17,249 bases of DNA from Ruminococcaceae bacterium UBA1448. Lineage in GTDB: Bacteria; Bacillota; Clostridia; Oscillospirales; Ruminococcaceae. Below are positions 1 through 7,456 of this stretch, piece by piece. The DNA is taken from NCBI GenBank assembly GCA_002329405.1, contig DCTE01000139.1, positions 1 through 17,249 of the forward strand, in the 5' to 3' direction. Position 1 is the first letter of the stretch. Each line of letters starts with the position of its first letter. Below the pieces are notes generated by a model that was not told where the DNA came from, made no database searches, and was given only the letters and a program-made list of their open reading frames with translations. The position numbers and the translations under genes were made by a program.

Positions 1-597
1 CCTTTCATACGGCAGGCAGTCCTCCGCCAGCCATGTCCACGGCCTGCTGACAGCCAGCCACAGCGTCGCCGAGAACCCCAAAGCCAGGATAACCGGGAGC
101 CCGAACATAATATCCAGATGCTCCTGCAGCAGGTATTGCAGCAAAATTGCCGCGGAAGCGCCGATTGCCATGACCTTTCCGGTACAATCGGTCTGCGACA
201 GGGCCAGGGACATGCAGAAATAGACCATCCCGCCGAGCAGGCCGAGCAAAAAAGCGGCCAGCATCGCCAAAATGGAGCAGACAGCCACCGAGCGGATAAA
301 GTAAAGGGCAATCACACTGATGAAATACATCAGGTTCGGGATGACCAGCAGCTGTATCCGCGCCTTTTCATCCTGAAATATCCTGCGCAGCAGCGCAAAA
401 GACACAAACCCCGCCGCAACCAGCAGATAATCAATATAATGCAGCGCAAGCTGCCACTCGGGAGCGGAAACGCCATTATTTTGACGGTCAATAAAGGTGA
501 GTGTCACCATATATTCAAACATATAGATCGAGAAAAAGACGATCAGGAAAATGATTCTGTTCTTCTTGAGTTTATGCTTAATTAAATCGAAATCCAT
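1..597 (-). CDS. Polytopic membrane protein, N-terminal part (runs off window)
   Basis: An open frame of 199 codons starts with ATG at 597 and is still open at base 1, so the C-terminal part is missing. The start follows an AAAGGAG site about 8-9 nt upstream and a near-consensus promoter. The protein begins MDFDLIKHKLKK, a short basic cytoplasmic tail, and then has about six hydrophobic segments, roughly residues 15-36, 54-70, 82-99, 103-119, 120-134 with 142-157, and 163-184. The Gly/Ala-rich helices and the spacing resemble the first half of a major-facilitator-like bundle. The same topology forms the N-terminal half of some membrane-anchored LuxR-type regulators in gut anaerobes, which the missing C-terminus could decide. 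No substrate motif was recognised. Its own promoter and a hairpin at 736-773 separate it from the GH3 gene upstream, so it may be unrelated to the sugar locus. Confidence 0.8.
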   Translation of the reverse strand, partial: MDFDLIKHKLKKNRIIFLIVFFSIYMFEYMVTLTFIDRQNNGVSAPEWQLALHYIDYLLVAAGFVSFALLRRIFQDEKARIQLLVIPNLMYFISVIALYFIRSVAVCSILAMLAAFLLGLLGGMVYFCMSLALSQTDCTGKVMAIGASAAILLQYLLQEHLDIMFGLPVILALGFSATLWLAVSRPWTWLAEDCLPYER

Positions 598-640
598 TCC
601 TGTTTTCTCCTTTGGGCAATATGCAAAAGCCGATATTTGA

Positions 641-669
641 AGATTAGCATATTGTCTTCATCTTGTCAA
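641..669 (-). promoter_or_regulatory. Sigma-A-type promoter of the membrane protein gene
   Basis: On the minus strand a perfect -35 box TTGACA (664-669) is followed by a 17-nt spacer and a -10 box TAATCT (641-646). The expected start of transcription lies near 634, giving a leader of about 35-40 nt before the ATG at 597 and its AAAGGAG site. This is one of the best promoter matches in the window. Confidence 0.8.
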
Positions 670-735
670 TATTGGCAGACACATTTTCTCAAAGGAATCG
701 CCTGTCATACTCCCCAGCTTTGGCCGCTTTTCCCG

Positions 736-773
736 CGCCCCTCCGACGGCTGCTGAGCCAACCGGGAGGGGCG
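736..773 (-). terminator. GC-rich hairpin downstream of the GH3 gene
   Basis: A perfect 9-bp stem (736-744 with 765-773, CGCCCCTCC type) encloses a second small stem GGCT/AGCC (748-751 with 756-759) with a 4-nt loop. It lies about 70 nt past the GH3 stop codon and is the likely 3' end structure of that transcript. Immediately after the stem the minus strand reads CGGGAAAAGC, without a U-run, so efficient intrinsic termination is doubtful. It may instead be an mRNA-stabilising structure. Confidence 0.45.
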
Positions 774-844
774 GTTTAAAGTATATCATGCGGCAGGAGC
801 GGGATCTGGTCTGTTTCGATCAGGGATATACCTGTTTACGGATT

Positions 845-3250
845 TCAAAAGACAGAAGCCTCCGCCCAAAACGCACGGTTTCTGCCTTCAACATAGGCGT
901 CGTCTGTAATGGTCATGATCTCCTTCAGACGGATATCCTCCGACGATCCGCCCACACAGATTTCAACCTCCCCGGCTTCGATCTTCCAGCGCATCTTTTC
1001 ATCCAGAAACGCCAGCTGGGAAAGTTCCAGACAGAACTGTACCGTTTTTTCCTCTCCCGGCCGAAGTTCCACCCGGGCAAACCCTGCCAGCTCCCGCACC
1101 GGACGGCAGAGGGAAGCATAGCAGTCGCTGACATACAGCTGCACCACTTCCGTCCCCGGAACACTTCCGGTATTGCGGACCCGGAAACGGATTTCCAGCG
1201 TATCACAAGGGGACAAACATTTCCCGCTGAGCTGTAACTGACTGTATGCAAAAGTCGTATAGCTCAGCCCAAAGCCAAACGGATACCGGGGTTTATGGGT
1301 CAAATCGACATAATTGGTAAACCCGATGCTTTCGCCCTGATGCCAGCTGGAACCATAGGGGTGGTTGTAATATACCGGCAGCTGCCCGGCACACCTTGCA
1401 ACGGTGACCGGAAGTTTGCCGCCGGGATTGCAAACACCGCGCATCGTCTCGACAATCGCCTGTGCGCCCATCTCCGACGGGCTCCAGCATTCCAGGATCG
1501 CATTCAGGTTTTCGTCGGCAATGTCGCTGGAAACAGGCCGTCCGTTGAAATGAATCCCGACCATCGGAATTCCCAGCTGCTTCAGACGCAGAATCAGCTG
1601 TTCCTGGCATACCGGAAGCCCGATGTCCACAGCGTCCACCCCTTCGCCCATTGAGGCGATGGAACCGGAGCCATGCTTCCCGCCCAGCACCATCAGGATG
1701 ACATCCGCGCCCTGGCAGGCCTGTACCGCTTCATCATGACCGCTGCAATCATTGCCTGCGATCGGGTACCCGTTTGCGAACACAATTTCAGTATCGGGCA
1801 GATCCTGCCGCAGCTGTTCCAACAAACTGCGGCAGCCGGGTTTCTGACGTTTGAGAAGGGCGTCAAAGCAGGCCTCATGATCCGGCTGGATCGGGGTACC
1901 GGGGATCGGAGTATAAACACCCGTCTGCCATGGTTTTGGCTCAACGCCGGCCATCGACGCACCGGCGGCATACACGGCTTCCGCCATGCTCAGATGGGTA
2001 TACCCGCCAAAGAAGATACGGGCATTGGCCGCCTGCTCACCCACAACCGCAATTTTTCTGATATTGCCAGAAAGCGGCAGTACGCCATCGTTTTTCAGCA
2101 GAATCAGGCTTTCACGGGCCGACTGCAAAGAAACCGCCTGGTCTTCCAGCTGATTGAGCTGTGCAGTCAGTTGGTCGCCCGTCAAAGCAAACGGGTGCTC
2201 AAACAGTCCCATACGGAATTTGGCGGTCAGTACCCGCAAAACAGCTGCATCCAGCGTATCTTCTTCCAGTTCCCCATCTTCAAACAGGGCAGCCAGCCCC
2301 CTGTTATAGCAGTTGGCGACATGCGCTTCGATATCCACGCCGGCTTTCAGTGCTTTGGCGCCTGCATGGGGATAATCTTCCGCCGCATGCTGCACGTCGC
2401 AAATGTTGGAGATGCCGCAGTAGTCGGAGAATACCACCCCGTCAAACCCCATTTCTTCCCGGAGCAGCCCGGTCAGCAGCTGCCGGCTGGCATGGACCGG
2501 CTCGCCGTTTACCGCGCAATAACAGGGCATGACCCCTTTCAGCCCCGACCGGGTGACAGCCGCCTGGAAAGGTTTCGCGAACACCTCCCGCAGCGGCCGG
2601 GAGGGCAGGTCGATATGTGCCCCATGGATACCGCCAGCCGACTGGTGGAAGCCAAGAAAATGCTTGGCAACCGCGTCGGTATGCCGGCCATCCACCTCAC
2701 CGGACTGGACGCCGTCGGTATATGCGGCGCCCATCGCGGCGCATAGGGACGGGTCCTCACCGTAGCTTTCTCCCTGGCGTCCCATCCTGGGGTCCCGGGC
2801 AACGTCCAGTACCGGCGCGAGGGTATGGGTAATGCCCATCGCCTTTTCCTGCCGTCCGACAATCCGGCCTATCTCCCGCTCCAGCGTGGGATTCCAGCCG
2901 GAAGCGCGGCTGATACCGGCCGGGAAGCTGGTTGTGCCCTGAAAGAGCGGGCCGCAAAGCCCCTCCATATGGAAGATTGCGGGGATATGATGGGGGCTGT
3001 GGCGGATGATAAACTGCTGGTATTCCCGCTGGAATGCCGCGCATTCTTCGGGGGTTTCCAGCATCCGCATCTCCAGACAGCTCACCTCACCAATTCCCAG
3101 CATTGCATCCTTTTCCAGCTTTGGGAAATCATTTCTTCCATTGGGGAACACACAGGTCAGCTGCGCGATTTTTTCTTCCCGTCCCATCCTGCCCAGAAGG
3201 TCTCTGGCGCGGACTTCGGGTGCAAGGGCCGTATTTTCATAGTCTTTCAT
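845..3250 (-). CDS. Glycoside hydrolase family 3 beta-glycosidase (beta-glucosidase or xylosidase type), cytoplasmic
   Basis: The protein has 801 residues and the full three-domain layout of clostridial GH3 enzymes. There is an N-terminal TIM-barrel domain (about 10-300), an alpha/beta sandwich (about 370-610) and a C-terminal fibronectin-III-like domain (about 670-755, with the GTEVVQLYVSD signature). The catalytic nucleophile is predicted as Asp276 in VVFSDYCGI. The substrate-binding KHFLGF block and the LPSRPLREVFAKPF block, both typical of this family, precede it. No signal peptide is present, so it should hydrolyse imported oligosaccharides inside the cell, releasing non-reducing-end sugars with retention of configuration. 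An in-frame GTG at 3262 would add four residues, but it lies inside the ribosome-binding site, so ATG at 3250 is preferred. It follows the second binding protein by 157 nt on the same strand. Glucosidase versus xylosidase specificity cannot be read from sequence. Confidence 0.93.
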   Translation of the reverse strand: MKDYENTALAPEVRARDLLGRMGREEKIAQLTCVFPNGRNDFPKLEKDAMLGIGEVSCLEMRMLETPEECAAFQREYQQFIIRHSPHHIPAIFHMEGLCGPLFQGTTSFPAGISRASGWNPTLEREIGRIVGRQEKAMGITHTLAPVLDVARDPRMGRQGESYGEDPSLCAAMGAAYTDGVQSGEVDGRHTDAVAKHFLGFHQSAGGIHGAHIDLPSRPLREVFAKPFQAAVTRSGLKGVMPCYCAVNGEPVHASRQLLTGLLREEMGFDGVVFSDYCGISNICDVQHAAEDYPHAGAKALKAGVDIEAHVANCYNRGLAALFEDGELEEDTLDAAVLRVLTAKFRMGLFEHPFALTGDQLTAQLNQLEDQAVSLQSARESLILLKNDGVLPLSGNIRKIAVVGEQAANARIFFGGYTHLSMAEAVYAAGASMAGVEPKPWQTGVYTPIPGTPIQPDHEACFDALLKRQKPGCRSLLEQLRQDLPDTEIVFANGYPIAGNDCSGHDEAVQACQGADVILMVLGGKHGSGSIASMGEGVDAVDIGLPVCQEQLILRLKQLGIPMVGIHFNGRPVSSDIADENLNAILECWSPSEMGAQAIVETMRGVCNPGGKLPVTVARCAGQLPVYYNHPYGSSWHQGESIGFTNYVDLTHKPRYPFGFGLSYTTFAYSQLQLSGKCLSPCDTLEIRFRVRNTGSVPGTEVVQLYVSDCYASLCRPVRELAGFARVELRPGEEKTVQFCLELSQLAFLDEKMRWKIEAGEVEICVGGSSEDIRLKEIMTITDDAYVEGRNRAFWAEASVF

Positions 3251-3256
3251 CTTCAA

Positions 3257-3264
3257 CCTCACCT
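3257..3264 (-). promoter_or_regulatory. Ribosome-binding site that fixes the GH3 start
   Basis: The minus strand reads AGGTGAGG, then six nucleotides, then the ATG at 3250. The longer reading starting at GTG 3262 would begin within this site and has no comparable site of its own, so the shorter start is chosen. Confidence 0.7.
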
Positions 3265-3316
3265 GACTTAAAAGAGTACAATCTGCCGCACCAAGCTATC
3301 CGGCACGGTTATTCCG

Positions 3317-3345
3317 CTATTAAGTGTACGCTGTTCAGCCGGCAA
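3317..3345 (-). promoter_or_regulatory. Weak candidate promoter upstream of the GH3 gene
   Basis: In the 157-nt gap between the second binding protein and the GH3 gene, the minus strand has TTGCCG (3340-3345), a 17-nt spacer and TAATAG (3317-3322). The match is poor, so the GH3 gene could equally be read through from the kinase operon. Nothing else definite is seen in this gap apart from a short 5-bp stem nearer the gene. Confidence 0.22.
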
Positions 3346-3407
3346 AAACTATCAGATATTCGGCCTCTTTTACGACTCTTGCGACCACTTGCTGAGCAAT
3401 TCCCCAT

Positions 3408-4895
3408 TCAGGAGGGGTTATCCATCAGCCAGGCATCAAACTGGCGCTGCTTTTCATCCATGACCTGCTGCAATCCAGCCTCATACAGCTGCCGGATAAA
3501 TTCCGGGTAAGCACTGTCGAGATCGACACAGCCCGATTCCAACAGCGGAAGATACCGGCTCTTAACCTTTTCAATATCCAACAGCTGCTGGGTCAGTTGT
3601 GATGAATCGAACAAAAAACCGTTGTATTCAGGATTGACATCTTCACTCTTGTCCGCAAAAGCCTGCCGCGCTGCCTGCCGCTCCTGGGCATTGGTCTGGT
3701 ACCGCTTGTTCTGGTCGCCGAATACACCCATCGGATTTACAAAACGGCAGCCCTCCAATAAAGTTGGATTATTTTGCTGGTCCAACTGATAATCCTGTCC
3801 CTGTATGCCCCAGGACAGCAGGTTGATAATCCGTTCATCGGCATACATCATATCGAGGAACGCCATTGCGGCCTCCGGTTCCCGACTTGTAACCGGGATT
3901 GTCCAAAAAATCCCGATGTTTCCCAACCGGTTCTGACGGACAGGTGAAAGGCGCATCAGCACAATCTCCGTCCCTATATCATTTTCTGATAACAGGTCAG
4001 GCTGGCCGGCAAGTGCAATGCTGAGGAGAATCCCCTCCTGATAGAGCCCGATAGAAGTAGCCGTCGTAATCGCACTGTCGGGATAGATGTACCCATCCAG
4101 ATACCATTTGCGCATATACTCCAGCCATTCATAGTAAAAATCCGTTTCATAGTAATTCACCAGCCGGGTACTGTCGCTGTCCAGCCTCAAAACAGATGGA
4201 TCTGTGCCGGAGAGGTCATCCGACTGGATGCCGAGGAAGAACGAAGCGGTGGAAAAATCGTACATTCCGGTAATCTGGCCAAGCGGATATTGATCGGGAT
4301 ATGCTTCTTTCAGCCGGGAAAAGAGAACATCCAGTTCTTCAAATGAATAAACTTTTTCCGCTTCATAGTGAAACGATACCTCTTTCAGCAGCTGCGGACT
4401 GATCCACAGGCCGCCGCACAGGCCGGTAAAGATAGACGGAATACGGAGACCATAGATCAGGTCATCGACCGCCGCACCATCTGTCAGGCAGGAATCATCC
4501 TCAGCAATTTGCAGGATATTGCTTGCTTCCCCGTCCAGCAGATCATTTAGAGGCAGCAGCATTTTCTGGTCGATATAACGCAGGATATTTTCATTGTTGA
4601 TCAGCATCAGGTCCATCGGAATATCTTTTGCAATGCTGGCCGGATAAACTGTCGTAGTTTCCTGGGCCGGGACCGGCACCAGTTCCACCTCCACCCCGAT
4701 TTCAGGAATTGTGATGGCGTTCACTGCATCCTGTACCTCCGGCAGCCCATCAATATTGGAGCCGAGAGTGGTTAGGAATGTCATACGGATGCTTCTGACC
4801 GTCTGCTGGGGGGATGCCTGCTGTCCGGTATCGGACGCCGCACAGCTGCCCATCAGCCAAACCGCCAGCAGCAATACACAGATCAATCGTTTCAT
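3408..4895 (-). CDS. Lipoprotein extracellular solute-binding protein with DUF3502-like C-terminus
   Basis: This 495-residue protein is predicted to be a lipid-anchored sugar-binding protein on the outer face of the membrane. It starts MKRLICVLLLAVWL and has a lipobox MGSC with Cys18 as the lipidation site. The body has the size and pattern of ABC carbohydrate-binding proteins. The last ~75 residues (GFLFDSSQL, then a GCVDLDSAYPEF-like stretch, ending QFDAWL) match the DUF3502 pattern of LplA/YtcQ-type binding proteins. The start at 4895 is chosen because it gives the signal peptide and follows a GAGG site; upstream in-frame codons lie inside the regulator gene. Its start is only 4 nt past the regulator stop codon, so it is cotranscribed and probably coregulated with the two-component system. 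It has no adjacent permeases of its own. It could feed the permeases at 9676-11551 or serve as an accessory sensor. Confidence 0.88.
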   Translation of the reverse strand: MKRLICVLLLAVWLMGSCAASDTGQQASPQQTVRSIRMTFLTTLGSNIDGLPEVQDAVNAITIPEIGVEVELVPVPAQETTTVYPASIAKDIPMDLMLINNENILRYIDQKMLLPLNDLLDGEASNILQIAEDDSCLTDGAAVDDLIYGLRIPSIFTGLCGGLWISPQLLKEVSFHYEAEKVYSFEELDVLFSRLKEAYPDQYPLGQITGMYDFSTASFFLGIQSDDLSGTDPSVLRLDSDSTRLVNYYETDFYYEWLEYMRKWYLDGYIYPDSAITTATSIGLYQEGILLSIALAGQPDLLSENDIGTEIVLMRLSPVRQNRLGNIGIFWTIPVTSREPEAAMAFLDMMYADERIINLLSWGIQGQDYQLDQQNNPTLLEGCRFVNPMGVFGDQNKRYQTNAQERQAARQAFADKSEDVNPEYNGFLFDSSQLTQQLLDIEKVKSRYLPLLESGCVDLDSAYPEFIRQLYEAGLQQVMDEKQRQFDAWLMDNPS

Positions 4896-4899
4896 TTTA

Positions 4900-5673
4900 T
4901 TATCCTCGCCGAAACTGCTTGCGGTATTCCCGCGGTGTTTTCCCAAATGTACGCTTAAACTGTTCGGTGAAGTAGGAGTAATTTCCAAAGCCTACTGCGT
5001 CTGAAACCATTGTAATAGTCAGGCTGGGGTTTTTCAGCAGTTCGACCGCCAGGTTCATCCGCTGTTGCAGGATATAATCGGTAATGGTTTTCCCATAGCG
5101 TTTTTTAAAGGTACGGGTCAGATGGTCTGCCCCCACATATACCATTTCCGCCAGATTTTTGACACTGAGCTCTTCCGAAAGATGCTCCCGGATATACCGT
5201 TCCACCTTTTCCACCGCGTCCTCGCATCCGTCCCCGCTCTGTGCACTGACCATGTCGATATACTGCTGGCCGAAATGTTCCATCCGTTCTTTGTGCCGGC
5301 GTTCCTCCACCGTTTCCATCGCCTTTTTGAGGATGGCGGTCAGTGCCGTATACCGAACCGGTTTGAGGACGTAGTCCAGGCAGCGCATCGACAAAGCCTG
5401 GCGCGCATAATCAAATTCATCGTGACAGCTCATGATGATGCACTCGGTATTGGGACTGTGTTGATTGACCCATCTGACCAGTTCCAGTCCTGTGCCGTCC
5501 GGCATCTCGATATCGCACAGCAGAATCTCCACATATTTCATCTGCATCAGCTCAACCGCCTGGGAATAGCTGTACGCCTGAAAAACCTCATCAAAACCCA
5601 GGATTTCCCAGTTGACCCCGTTCATCACGCCTTCTACTGCGATATATTCATCGTCCACAACCAGAAGTTTCAT
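4900..5673 (-). CDS. YesN-type response regulator, receiver plus AraC-type DNA-binding domain
   Basis: The 257-residue protein starts MKLLVVDDEY. Its receiver domain spans about residues 1-120, with acidic pocket Asp7/Asp8, phospho-acceptor Asp54 in LLCDIEMPDG, Ser82 and the invariant Lys104 in YVLKPV. A linker leads to an AraC/XylS DNA-binding domain (about 155-255) with both helix-turn-helix units; the second carries the family signature GFGNYSYFTEQFKRTFGKTPREYR. It should activate transcription of nearby sugar-uptake genes when phosphorylated by the kinase encoded just upstream. ATG at 5673 is 4 nt after the kinase stop codon, and a longer in-frame reading would overlap the kinase C-terminus. 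The short length (no extended middle domain as in ~500-residue YesN proteins) is normal for the compact subtype. Target operators could not be identified by eye. Confidence 0.95.
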   Translation of the reverse strand: MKLLVVDDEYIAVEGVMNGVNWEILGFDEVFQAYSYSQAVELMQMKYVEILLCDIEMPDGTGLELVRWVNQHSPNTECIIMSCHDEFDYARQALSMRCLDYVLKPVRYTALTAILKKAMETVEERRHKERMEHFGQQYIDMVSAQSGDGCEDAVEKVERYIREHLSEELSVKNLAEMVYVGADHLTRTFKKRYGKTITDYILQQRMNLAVELLKNPSLTITMVSDAVGFGNYSYFTEQFKRTFGKTPREYRKQFRRG

Positions 5674-5677
5674 TACC

Positions 5678-7363
5678 TTACCGCGCCTCCGTCCAATATG
5701 GTATATCCAGGTATACCTGCGTACCGCCGCTGCCGCTGAGGATATCGACCTTTGGTTTTTCGTTGAAGAACACCTCAATCCTGCGGCGGCAGTTCCAGAT
5801 ACCGATGTGTTTTTGTCCCATCGGATCGACATAAGCCTGCCCGCCGGTCAGCTGGCTGAGTATTTCCGGTTTAATCCCTGCCCCGGTATCGGTGATGGAA
5901 ATATGCAGCCTGTCTTCCGACCTTTTGACATTCAGCAGGATCTCGGTTACCTTTCCAGGCTTGACCGCATATTTGACCGCGTTCTCGACAAAATTCTGAA
6001 TCAGCAGCGGCGGCACCAGTGCCTGCTCACAGCCCGGGTCCATCGCATAGACATACACCAGCGCACCGGGATAGCGGATTTTCTGGATGTCGATATAAGT
6101 CCTGACAAACTGCAATTCCTGATCCACTGTCACCAGATCGTCATTGCGGCGCAGCGCATAGCGGAAATAGTCCACCAGATGCAGCGCATATTCCTGAATG
6201 GCCTCAAATTTCTTCATCTGTGCCAGCGAATAGATTGTGTTCAGGGAATTGAGCAGCATATGGGGATTGACCTGCAGCCGCAGATTATCCAGCCGGGTCT
6301 GATACATCATCTTATCTTTTTCCCGGGAAGCCTGCACCTCTTCTGCCATCTGGTCAAAGGTATCAAAAAGATACTGCATATCTTCACTGTTGCGGTAGCA
6401 GGTATCTTTCAACCGAAACTCCAGGTGATCCGACTGGATCTGATACATCGCGTTGCGGAGCTTATCGGTCGGTTCGAGGACCTCCAGCCGGATCAGCCGG
6501 GGAAGGTAGAGGGCGATTCCCAAACATACCGCCATCACCGCCAGCAATCCCCAGCTTTCCCAGGGAAGCCGCTCAAAGATGCTGGTATTCCGAACGATAT
6601 AAACCGCAATCGGCAGACTGTCCGATTCCCAGCTGAGTGCCGTCCGGCCAGGGAATTCCAAACCCCCGGCCTGACACTCTGTCCATCCGGCGTCTCCGTC
6701 CGCCAGCCGCAGCAGCCGTTCTCCATCCGTCAGATAGATCATTGTATTCTGATCGCGAAAGTCTTCTACCCTGGACCAGACCGAATGGACAACATCCATC
6801 CCAAAGAAAACGCTTCCATTGCGGTAATCATACCGTTTCAAAAGATAATACCGTCCCTCGACCTCCACCCAGGAAAGATCGGGCGTAGACTCTTCCTGGC
6901 TGAGCCAGCCGGAAAACGCCCGGACCTGACTGTCTTTCAATCCGTCCGCCGCCGTATCGTCCCGCATCTGTGCCAGGACATCCCCGCTTTGATGGTCAAC
7001 CAGGGCAACCAGGCCGTTATGGCCAGCCTGCGGCAGGATTTTTTCCAGTTCAAAAAACATCGTATACCGGGTCACGTCGCTCCAGCTCAGGTTTTCATAA
7101 TTCAGTTCCGAACTGTACTGGGAGAAGAAATATTCCATATACCAGTCGATCTGTGTGGAGTCCTCTTCCAAGTAGGCCATCGCCTCCTGCAATCTAGCCT
7201 GATTGGAAATATGGACTTCCTGCTCCATCCGGTGCATCAGGATACCGAAGAGGACGCAGCTGACCAGGCCGATGGGCAGGATGCACACCAGCAGCGCTGT
7301 CATCAGCCGGTAACGCAGGCTATGGTTCATTTTATGCCAAAATGTACAAAAACCGCGTTTCAC
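5678..7363 (-). CDS. YesM-type sensor histidine kinase (His_kinase plus HATPase_c)
   Basis: The 561-residue membrane kinase has a transmembrane helix at about 20-44, an extracellular sensing region (about 45-268), a second helix (about 270-290) and a HAMP-like linker (about 291-345). A coiled stretch leads to the kinase core. The phospho-acceptor is predicted as His368 in QVNPHMLLNSLNTI. The common form of this motif is NPHFLYN, so Met and Leu replace Phe and Tyr here. The ATP-binding boxes are intact: NFVENAVKYA (457-466), DTGAGI (492-497) and GIWN (521-524). The start is GTG at 7363, about 6 nt after an AGAGGGG site; the next ATG, 12 codons in, has no such site. It is the first gene of the kinase-regulator-binding protein operon, directly behind a strong promoter. 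The ligand is unknown. Confidence 0.94.
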   Translation of the reverse strand: MKRGFCTFWHKMNHSLRYRLMTALLVCILPIGLVSCVLFGILMHRMEQEVHISNQARLQEAMAYLEEDSTQIDWYMEYFFSQYSSELNYENLSWSDVTRYTMFFELEKILPQAGHNGLVALVDHQSGDVLAQMRDDTAADGLKDSQVRAFSGWLSQEESTPDLSWVEVEGRYYLLKRYDYRNGSVFFGMDVVHSVWSRVEDFRDQNTMIYLTDGERLLRLADGDAGWTECQAGGLEFPGRTALSWESDSLPIAVYIVRNTSIFERLPWESWGLLAVMAVCLGIALYLPRLIRLEVLEPTDKLRNAMYQIQSDHLEFRLKDTCYRNSEDMQYLFDTFDQMAEEVQASREKDKMMYQTRLDNLRLQVNPHMLLNSLNTIYSLAQMKKFEAIQEYALHLVDYFRYALRRNDDLVTVDQELQFVRTYIDIQKIRYPGALVYVYAMDPGCEQALVPPLLIQNFVENAVKYAVKPGKVTEILLNVKRSEDRLHISITDTGAGIKPEILSQLTGGQAYVDPMGQKHIGIWNCRRRIEVFFNEKPKVDILSGSGGTQVYLDIPYWTEAR

Positions 7364-7392
7364 AATATCCCCTCTCTCAGCATAATATTATA

Positions 7393-7421
7393 ATTATACC
7401 ATATATAAACAAGGAAGGCAA
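7393..7421 (-). promoter_or_regulatory. Sigma-A-type promoter of the kinase operon
   Basis: On the minus strand the -35 box TTGCCT (7416-7421) and a perfect -10 box TATAAT (7393-7398) are separated by 17 nt. The expected start point is near 7386, leaving a leader of only about 20-25 nt before the GTG at 7363. The -35 box is part of the distal arm of the upstream terminator-like hairpin, so the two signals physically overlap. Confidence 0.78.
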
Positions 7422-7437
7422 CAAATACGCCTTCCTT
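7411..7437 (-). terminator. Terminator-like hairpin after the hydrolase gene
   Basis: A perfect 9-bp stem (AAGGAAGGC, 7411-7419 with 7429-7437) has a 9-nt loop and begins 20 nt past the hydrolase stop codon. On the minus strand it is followed by GTTTATATAT, an imperfect U-rich tail. It probably ends the transporter-hydrolase transcript, though leakage into the kinase operon is plausible. Confidence 0.6.
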
Positions 7438-7456
7438 GCAAATCCGATATAGGAAC

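Noticed and set aside
1673..2746. Plus-strand open reading of 357 codons
   Set aside because: It lies wholly inside the GH3 gene on the opposite strand. Its translation has no family pattern, while the minus-strand reading has a complete GH3 architecture.
4896..4988. Longer N-terminus for the second binding protein (start at 4988)
   Set aside because: It would overlap the regulator gene by about 90 bases and bury the lipoprotein signal peptide; ATG 4895 has its own GAGG site.
5612..7393. Plus-strand open reading of 593 codons
   Set aside because: It is antisense to the histidine kinase and part of the regulator. The minus strand has intact kinase motifs; this one has a low-complexity His/Pro/Ile-rich translation typical of a shadow frame.
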